Below, in pieces: positions 1 through 4,066 of a DNA stretch of 6,388 bases. Source of the stretch: Tannerella sp. (GTDB lineage Bacteria > Bacteroidota > Bacteroidia > Bacteroidales > Tannerellaceae); the NCBI GenBank assembly GCA_031267485.1, contig JAIRYY010000341.1, forward strand, positions 1 through 6,388, read 5' to 3'. Made by a program: the position numbers and the translations under genes. Under the pieces are notes generated by a model that worked only from the letters and a program-made list of their open reading frames with translations, did no database searches and was not told the DNA's origin. Numbering within the stretch: the first letter of the stretch is position 1; every line of letters begins with the position of its first letter.

Positions 1-641
1 TCGCTCCACGGGCCTTTTTCGCCGCGGGTGCTTTCCCAGCGGAGACAGAAGTAGGCCGTTTTGCCCCGGTCGCGCTCGTCGAACGTCAGCGTGAAGGGCG
101 AGCGGGTGTCGAACGACGAGTTCGTCAGTTCGTCCACCGACGCCGGAGCCGTCGCGAGGATGGCCCAGCGGATATCCGCCCCGTGCACGCCGTGCGGCTT
201 TGCCCTCGATCGGCCGCCCATAATCAGGGCCTGGAAGTAGATAATCAGCAGGCGTATCATCGACGAGTCTATCCTGAAAAGCGGATATTCCGCCGGCGCC
301 TTCACGGGCGTTGGTTTGCGGTCGCGGATGACGACGCCCGCCGCGCGGCGCTGGTCGTCCGTCACCTGCGTGTTGCATTGAAGATTGAGTACGAGTATGC
401 GAAGAAGCGTCTCGTACTCCTTCCGCCTCGCGTTCTTCGTGAACGTGATAAGCGGCGTGCGCTGCGCCGGGTCCTGCCAGGCGGCACATGCCGCGTCCCA
501 GCCGGTGTTCGCCGGCGTCAGCCGGCTGGTGAACCACGCTTCGTTGATTCCCCACGCGGCCTGATTTTTACTCGTCATCGCATAGATGACCTTCTGCCAT
601 TCGTCAAATTCGACATCCTTGTTTGGAATTGTCTTTGCCAT
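1..641 (-). CDS. Conserved hypothetical protein, FnIII-like C-terminus, 3'-truncated by window edge
   Basis: The frame is open on the minus strand from ATG (639-641) to the window edge, giving 213 complete codons and no stop. The N-terminal half (about residues 8-105) looks helical and polar, with several Trp residues. A Pro-rich linker (TPTPVKAPAEYP, about 111-120) follows. The C-terminal half (about 121-213) looks like beta-strands and ends in AYFCLRWESTRGEKGPWS (196-213), which resembles the last strands of a fibronectin type III-like domain. From memory, this two-part layout with a KPHGVHG-type motif (148-154 here) occurs in conserved Bacteroidota hypothetical proteins of about 220-230 residues, so only a few residues are probably missing. 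No signal peptide or catalytic motif is visible. The leader is A/T-rich without a Shine-Dalgarno site, as is usual in this phylum. Function is unknown. The coding call is firm because codon use is GC-rich and the fold pattern is coherent. Confidence 0.82.
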   Translation of the reverse strand, partial: MAKTIPNKDVEFDEWQKVIYAMTSKNQAAWGINEAWFTSRLTPANTGWDAACAAWQDPAQRTPLITFTKNARRKEYETLLRILVLNLQCNTQVTDDQRRAAGVVIRDRKPTPVKAPAEYPLFRIDSSMIRLLIIYFQALIMGGRSRAKPHGVHGADIRWAILATAPASVDELTNSSFDTRSPFTLTFDERDRGKTAYFCLRWESTRGEKGPWS

Positions 642-693
642 AATACTTCGGTTTTATTTATGTTTAAAATACTTATTTGATAATTCTCCAAAT

Positions 694-723
694 GGGGCTT
701 CCGCGACTTTCGCGGCGTTCCCC
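694..723. other. Hairpin in the leader of the 1-641 gene
   Basis: CCGCGA (701-706) and TCGCGG (710-715) form a perfect 6-bp stem around a 3-nt loop. GGGG (694-697) and CCCC (720-723) can extend it across a small internal loop. It lies about 55-80 bp upstream of the minus-strand gene starting at 641. No U-tract follows on either strand, so a standard intrinsic terminator is not supported. It could be a leader structure or the edge of a repeat element. Confidence 0.4.
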
Positions 724-882
724 GTCGGTTTAATTCTTACAGTCCTTTCTTACAGGCATTCCTTTTTTACGGTTAATACATGCGTCCGTCCGCCGGGTTT
801 CCGTCCGGGTAAACGGGGCTGCTCTTGCTGCCTCTGCGGAGGCGATGTCAGAGGCTGTCCGGCACGACGTCAGTTGTTTAGA

Positions 883-924
883 GATTGCTTCACTGCGTTC
901 GCAATGACGGTTCAAGGCTTTTGA
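883..924. repeat. Solo half-copy of a dispersed palindromic element
   Basis: Positions 883-910 contain GATTGCTTCACTGCGTTCGC followed by AATGACGG. This is the half-element whose minus-strand translation gives the familiar spurious peptide HCERSEAI. Its partner half is not present on the left. The following segment TCAAGGCTTTTGA (912-924) recurs exactly at 1632-1644, just after the full element at 1544-1630, so the two loci share element plus flank. Elements of this type are, from memory, scattered between genes in many bacterial genomes. Confidence 0.65.
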
Positions 925-931
925 TGCGGCT

Positions 932-1050
932 ATTCCGTCTCGAGGCGGAGACATTCCGTCTCGAGGCGGAGTCATTCCGTCTCGAGGCGGAGACATTCCG
1001 TCTCGAGGCGGAGACATTCCGTCTCGAGGCGGAGAGGCTCCGTCCCGGGT
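932..1050. repeat. 21-bp tandem repeat array, five copies plus degenerate sixth
   Basis: Five head-to-tail 21-bp units start at 932, 953, 974, 995 and 1016, followed by a decayed half unit (1037-1050). Units 1, 3 and 4 are identical. Units 2 and 5 differ only in the last three bases (GTC and GAG instead of GAC). Each unit contains CCGTCTCGAGGCGG, a near-palindrome around CTCGAG with one mismatch that becomes a G-U pair in RNA. The unit has no stop codon in any of six frames, so the minus-strand frame reading DGMSPPR repeatedly is not evidence for a protein. Confidence 0.9.
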
Positions 1051-1182
1051 AAATTTTAAGCTGTCGCATACCGTCTTTGCAGAAGCTTCGGAGTTATTTG
1101 TGCTGTATTGTGGAGGGATAGCGCCGTTTTCAGTAATGACGGTAAATGCTTCGCAATTTTTCAGTAAATGGAATGAATATGA

Positions 1183-1346
1183 AAAACCGTCATTTGAAAT
1201 TAATCCTTTTCTACGGAAAAATAAAATTCCGGCTTGTGAAATGATTTTTTTTCTGTGAATTTTTTCTGTATCGCATGAAGGATTGATATTCCCGTCTCCG
1301 GTTATACTGCCAAAATGTTCAGAACCTTCATGTAAATGACGGTTTT
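1183..1346. repeat. 13-bp perfect inverted-repeat pair, 138 bp apart
   Basis: AAAACCGTCATTT (1183-1195) is the exact reverse complement of AAATGACGGTTTT (1334-1346). The 138 bp between them are AT-rich, have no recognisable coding content, and contain no TAnnTTTG promoter in either orientation. The core AATGACGGT also appears at 903-911 and 1135-1143, so the arms may be decayed copies of the dispersed element seen at 883-910. Alternatively they bound a small non-autonomous mobile element. No target-site duplication was found. Confidence 0.5.
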
Positions 1347-1409
1347 GAATCATTAAATCATTTGTCGTTGACGCGCCGCGTATCATATATAAGATGTATT
1401 TTTAAGGCG

Positions 1410-1439
1410 CAAATATACAAAATGAATCGAATAAACAAA
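1410..1439 (-). promoter_or_regulatory. Bacteroidota-type promoter, leftward
   Basis: Read on the minus strand, TTTG (1436-1439) is followed after 18 bp by TATATTTG (1410-1417). This is an exact match to the Bacteroidota -33/-7 consensus TTTG / TAnnTTTG, with a plausible spacer. Transcription would start at about 1403 and run left. The first ATG downstream is at 1386, opening a 218-codon frame that runs into the repeats. The next gene in that direction begins at 641, more than 700 bp away. The transcript this promoter makes is therefore unclear: a long leader for the 641 gene, a non-coding RNA, or the remnant of a lost gene. Confidence 0.55.
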
Positions 1440-1543
1440 TAATCCGGGTCATTTTTTTGCGAATTGGAGTTTTTTTTGTGGCTCTATAACATTTTGTGTG
1501 GGTAAGCGGCTGATGTGACCCGGCAAACCGTAACATACTACCT

Positions 1544-1644
1544 TCCCCGTCACCGGCGAACGCAGTGAAGCAATCCGGGTTGTCGCCTGCGACTGGATTG
1601 CTTCGTCGTACCTCCTCGCAATGACGGGGAATCAAGGCTTTTGA
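1544..1644. repeat. Full palindromic dispersed element (87 bp) plus shared flank
   Basis: The ends TCCCCGTCA (1544-1552) and TGACGGGGA (1622-1630) are a perfect 9-bp inverted repeat. Inside them GAAGCAATCC (1567-1576) pairs with GGATTGCTTC (1595-1604), and at the centre GTCGC-CT-GCGAC (1582-1593) forms a small stem. The right half reads, on the minus strand, CATTGCGAGGAGGTACGACG running into AAGCAATCC, which gives the familiar spurious peptide HCEEVRRSNP. The left half carries the CGAACGCAGTGAAGCAATCC variant also seen at 883-910. TCAAGGCTTTTGA (1632-1644) is shared with 912-924. It has the features of a REP- or MITE-like element, with no transposase nearby. Confidence 0.75.
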
Positions 1645-1653
1645 GACAACCTC

Positions 1654-1924
1654 TATGTCGGTAGAAAAATTTTCAGCGATGTTTATAAACCGTGCCGTCA
1701 GGTACGGAATGTCGGTAGAAAATGCCGGAGGCCAATCCAACTCCGTGCCGTCAGGTACGGAATGTCGGTAGAAAATGCCGGAGGCCTGTCCATGCCCGTA
1801 CCGTCAGGTACGGAATGTCGGTAGAAAATGCCGGAGGCCAATCCAGCTCCGTGCCGTCAGGTACGGAATGTCGGTAGAAAATGCCGGAGGCCTGTCCGGG
1901 CCCGTGCCGTCAGGTACGGAATGT
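1654..1924. repeat. 53-bp tandem array with alternating A/B units
   Basis: Units start at 1691, 1744, 1797, 1850 and 1903 (period exactly 53). A degenerate leading unit lies at 1654-1690, and the last unit is cut after 22 bp. The first 43 bp, beginning CGTGCCGTCAGGTACGG, are identical in the four full copies except for one G to A in the third (1800). The last 10 bp alternate: AATCCAACTC, TGTCCATGCC, AATCCAGCTC, TGTCCGGGCC. Units 1 and 3 differ by one base and units 2 and 4 by two, while neighbours differ at five or more. The true period is therefore a 106-bp dimer. As 53 is not a multiple of 3, the reading frame shifts at every copy, which argues against coding. The spacers are too short and too similar for CRISPR. 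Confidence 0.93.
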
Positions 1925-1993
1925 GGTGACAGTCACATAGCGTACCTGACGGCACGCGGAAAATGGGTTGCTGTCCATTTTTCTACCAACATT
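1903..1993. repeat. Inverted partial copies closing the 53-bp array (large hairpin)
   Basis: The head of the last unit, CGTGCCGTCAGGTACG (1903-1918), is perfectly matched by its reverse complement at 1941-1956, giving a 16-bp stem. The 22-nt loop contains its own GTGAC-A-GTCAC stem (1926-1936). Further right, ATTTTTCTACCAACATT (about 1977-1993) is a near-exact reverse complement of the middle of the 53-bp unit. Head and middle both reappear inverted in the expected order, so this is a diverged inverted unit and the array ends in an inverted repeat. No U-tract follows, so it is not an ordinary terminator. Confidence 0.8.
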
Positions 1994-2010
1994 CTGTCCC
2001 GACGGGACAG
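1994..2010. repeat. 17-bp perfect palindrome CTGTCCCG-A-CGGGACAG
   Basis: Two 8-bp arms (1994-2001 and 2003-2010) flank a single central A. It directly follows the inverted unit that closes the 53-bp array. It could be a protein-binding site or the core of another dispersed repeat. No gene starts close enough to support an operator, since the nearest begins at 2408. Confidence 0.6.
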
Positions 2011-2115
2011 AGAAACCTTTACATGTTATTTATTTCACGTTACTAAATCAGGGCAACCGCATCGAAATTCATCACAAAATATCCGGCGCCCGGCCGCTGT
2101 TTCAGGCTTGAAAAT

Positions 2116-2190
2116 CCGGCCCGGCAAACAGGCCGGCGCGCGGATGAGGCGGATTTCTCAGGATTTGCGCGGATTTTTTCCTCCGCGGAT
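2116..2190. repeat. GC-rich hairpin and spaced GCGGAT/GGAT repeats
   Basis: CCGGCC (2116-2121) and GGCCGG (2131-2136) form a 6-bp stem with a 9-nt loop. GGAT then recurs at 2142, 2151, 2161 and 2171, close to one helical turn apart, and again at 2187. Four of these five sit in GCGGAT. From memory, strings such as GGATTTGCGCGGATTT are common in scattered intergenic repeats of Bacteroidota and related genomes, so this is probably another repeat family rather than a designed binding site. Confidence 0.4.
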
Positions 2191-2329
2191 TATAAGTTTA
2201 CGCCGATAGAAGCACGCGGGGACGCATCTGCGCGTGCGAACGGAAGAGACGGATAGCGGGTCATCCGGGGGGTACAGGTATCTATGATTTTGATGCGGTT
2301 GCACGGAAAATGTTCCGGTATATTTTTTA

Positions 2330-2355
2330 TATCCCGGGATAATGTTGTATTTTTG
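2330..2355 (+). promoter_or_regulatory. Promoter of the propeller lipoprotein gene, with upstream 12-bp palindrome
   Basis: TATTTTTG (2348-2355) is an exact match to the Bacteroidota -7 consensus TAnnTTTG. The -33 position (about 2323-2329) is a T-run rather than a clean TTTG. Initiation near 2362 would give a leader of about 46 nt before the ATG at 2408. The perfect palindrome TATCCCGGGATA (2330-2341) lies between the -33 and -7 positions, where a bound protein would block polymerase. That regulatory reading is inference. Confidence 0.6.
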
Positions 2356-2407
2356 CAGCGCTTTCTTTTTACCGGACTTTTATTTTTACAGATATATTAA
2401 CACCGTT

Positions 2408-3409
2408 ATGCGATTTTCATGTTTTATACTGATACTGTGCTGCGGCCTGGTCGCGTCATGCAGCCGCCCGGCCGATACCGCTTTCCCGCGCGAAGAAACC
2501 TTAACGCAGGATTTGATGCCTTTGCAGGGCGTGACCTTTCCCGTTAAGGTAGATGTGAAACATCCCTTTTTAATTCTTCAAAATATGAAGGTGCGCGACA
2601 GCCTGTTTCATATCTACGATCTTGCCGGATATGAATTGAAAAGCGCCTTTGGGATGAAAGGGGGAGGGCCGGAGGATTTTGTGCTTCCGTGGCTGTTGCA
2701 TACGCCGCTCCGGGATATGATGATTGAGGAGGTTAATAAGAACATGATTTACCGGTTTGGTATCAGCGGGGACGGGCAGCCGGTCTTTAAGGGCGCAAAA
2801 CGGATGAATTATGCGGAATATGTGCTTGATCCCGCCTTTATTAATGATTCCCTGTACGTGATGGAGGCTAAATATTATACGTCAGCTCCCGGCCTGTACC
2901 GGTTGTCCCTCGCGGACGGGCAGCCCGGGAAATCTTTGACGTACCGGAATCCCGATATGAATTATGCTTCGGATCCCGATATGGCTGAGGTTTATGCCAA
3001 TGAAAGCCGCATCGTGCTTTGCTACGGATACAGGAAACGGATTGACGTTATGGATACGGACTTTAATCTTATTAAAAGGGTGGATTTTGAGTATGACGCC
3101 CCTTCCGTTATTAATCCGGAAGATCAGGAGAATGTGAAGATGAGCTATATCTACACTTTTTTGGGGGAACGCTATTTGTACACGGTGTTTTCGGGAATGT
3201 CACCGAACGAGTACAGAGCCGGTTCTGCCCGCGGAACGTTTCTTGAGGTATTTGACCTGGACGGGAATCCGATCGTCCGGTACCGGCTGGAGGGTAGAAG
3301 CCCGGTTTTCTTTGCGGTCGACGAGGAGACTTTTACGCTTTACGGCGCGGGAGACGACGGGGAACCGGAAGATTATTTGCTGGTGTATAAATTGACGCTG
3401 TCCCGTTAG
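2408..3409 (+). CDS. TolB-like six-bladed beta-propeller lipoprotein
   Basis: A 333-residue protein. MRFSCFILILCCGLVASC is a lipoprotein signal peptide with lipobox VASC, so Cys18 would be the lipidated N-terminus and the protein sits on the cell-envelope membrane. The mature part shows repeated strand-rich segments. HIYDLAGYELKSAFG followed by MKGGGPEDF (residues 68-91) is the typical 'FDLxGkllksfGrkGxGPgEf' blade of the Bacteroidales TolB-like/6-bladed propeller families. A similar blade near the C-terminus (EVFDLDGNPIVRYRLEG) closes the fold. The frame is open from an earlier ATG at 2342, but that would overlap the promoter and place the signal sequence internally, so 2408 is the start. 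No enzymatic motif is seen. A binding or scaffold role is inference and the ligand is unknown. The gene stands alone and converges on the next gene with a 4-bp overlap. Confidence 0.88.
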   Translation: MRFSCFILILCCGLVASCSRPADTAFPREETLTQDLMPLQGVTFPVKVDVKHPFLILQNMKVRDSLFHIYDLAGYELKSAFGMKGGGPEDFVLPWLLHTPLRDMMIEEVNKNMIYRFGISGDGQPVFKGAKRMNYAEYVLDPAFINDSLYVMEAKYYTSAPGLYRLSLADGQPGKSLTYRNPDMNYASDPDMAEVYANESRIVLCYGYRKRIDVMDTDFNLIKRVDFEYDAPSVINPEDQENVKMSYIYTFLGERYLYTVFSGMSPNEYRAGSARGTFLEVFDLDGNPIVRYRLEGRSPVFFAVDEETFTLYGAGDDGEPEDYLLVYKLTLSR

Positions 3410-3960
3410 AAAACAAATCCCATGCCTGCCGATAAGGAATGTCGTGTGGTATATGAAGTTCCTGTCATTCCGTTATCATTAATAATAATATTTTGCATTT
3501 GCTTCAGATTATACCCCAGATTAAAAGAGAGACCAAAATGCTTTTTGAACATGAGTTTATATCCTGCTCCCAATTCTTCATGCAATCCGGGATAGGAAAT
3601 TTTTGTATCCAGCGAGTATCCCAAATCATTGTAAAAGAACAATTTCTTATACTTAAACGGAGTAACGTGTACGGAAACAAATACAGGAAAGGTTGAATAG
3701 TGAGGACTTTCCAGCACATCCGTACCGAATCCTGCTCCCAAAGCAATTAACCCGTTGATGGAATATGTTCCTTTGAACAGCAGTGCATTTCCATACAACC
3801 CCTGTTTCATTTTCCAAATAACATTCTTTTCCAACATCCCAAATGAATGTTTGTATGTAACGTAAACATTAAACCTGGATGCTTCCTGTGCAAAAACACC
3901 TGTTGTAAACAAACATAACAAAGTTATAACAATCCGGTTTTTCTTCTTTTTTGTTGTCAT
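3406..3960 (-). CDS. Small outer-membrane beta-barrel protein (predicted)
   Basis: A 184-residue protein. The first 24 residues (MTTKKKK, a hydrophobic core, then TGVFA before QEAS) form a classic signal peptidase I signal. The mature part consists of alternating polar/hydrophobic strands with aromatic girdles, for example FNVYVTYKHSF (30-40), LIALGAGFGTDV (71-82), FPVFVSVHVTPF (91-102), LFFYNDLGYSLD (107-118), FGLSFNLGYNLK (142-153) and SLSAGMGFVF (175-184). It ends in Phe, as outer-membrane barrels usually do. About eight strands fit an OmpA/OmpX-sized barrel. The substrate or role is unknown. The gene is clearly more AT-rich than its neighbours (sampled lines about 30-40% GC against well over 50% in the peptidase gene), which suggests a different origin. 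Its stop overlaps the stop of the convergent propeller gene. It starts 106 bp downstream of the peptidase gene in the same direction, with no recognisable TAnnTTTG site in the gap. Confidence 0.85.
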   Translation of the reverse strand: MTTKKKKNRIVITLLCLFTTGVFAQEASRFNVYVTYKHSFGMLEKNVIWKMKQGLYGNALLFKGTYSINGLIALGAGFGTDVLESPHYSTFPVFVSVHVTPFKYKKLFFYNDLGYSLDTKISYPGLHEELGAGYKLMFKKHFGLSFNLGYNLKQMQNIIINDNGMTGTSYTTRHSLSAGMGFVF

Positions 3961-4013
3961 ATAATCTCATTTTTAATTAATATTCCTGTTCTTTTTATTG
4001 ACATTCCATTTTT

Positions 4014-4035
4014 TGCCGCTTGCGGTTTTGCGGCA
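4014..4035. other. Hairpin between peptidase and barrel genes
   Basis: TGCCGC (4014-4019) pairs with GCGGCA (4030-4035) around a 10-nt loop. A shorter alternative stem is CCGC-TT-GCGG (4016-4025). It lies 32-53 bp past the peptidase stop. In the direction of the peptidase gene the stem is followed by A residues, not U, so it is a poor intrinsic terminator for that gene. Read-through into the barrel gene therefore remains possible. Confidence 0.35.
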
Positions 4036-4066
4036 TAACAGTTTCTTGCATGTCATAATTCGCTTC

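Larger units (their letters stand above)
642..2347. other. 1.7-kb gene-poor, repeat-rich intergenic region
   Basis: No protein family is recognisable in any frame here. Long open frames exist (for example minus 730-1386, minus 1402-1740, plus 1775-2209), but they run through tandem or palindromic repeats and look like by-products of them. The region holds at least six different repeat types, described individually, plus one leftward promoter. The stretches 724-880, 1051-1182, 1347-1409, 1440-1543 and 2011-2115 show nothing beyond short hairpins, for example a perfect 5-bp stem with a tetraloop at 830-843. The contrast with the dense coding on the right suggests a site where repeats have accumulated, or the remains of deleted genes. 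Confidence 0.7.

Noticed and set aside
730..1386. 218-codon minus-strand open frame as a protein gene
   Set aside because: Its C-terminal half is the 21-bp array (open in all six frames) plus a dispersed-element peptide (HCERSEAI). The remainder matches no family I know. The upstream promoter keeps it as a finding but not as an annotated gene.
1402..1740. 112-codon minus-strand open frame
   Set aside because: It reads through the 1544-1630 palindromic element (peptide HCEEVRRSNP) and the start of the 53-bp array. It also overlaps the promoter at 1410-1439. No protein features.
1691..1924. CRISPR array
   Set aside because: The variable parts are only 10 bp and fall into two recurring types rather than unique spacers. 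The conserved part is 43 bp and there are no cas genes.
1903..1956. Invertible DNA switch or intrinsic terminator
   Set aside because: Only 22 bp lie between the arms, with no promoter inside and no recombinase in the window. No U-tract follows the stem on either strand.
1775..2209. 144-codon plus-strand open frame over the 53-bp array
   Set aside because: The 53-bp period shifts frame each copy, so the peptide repeats only by cycling through different frames. It has no family features.
2342..2407. Upstream in-frame ATG at 2342 as the start of the propeller gene
   Set aside because: It overlaps the -7 promoter box (2348-2355) and would place the lipoprotein signal peptide 22 residues inside the protein.
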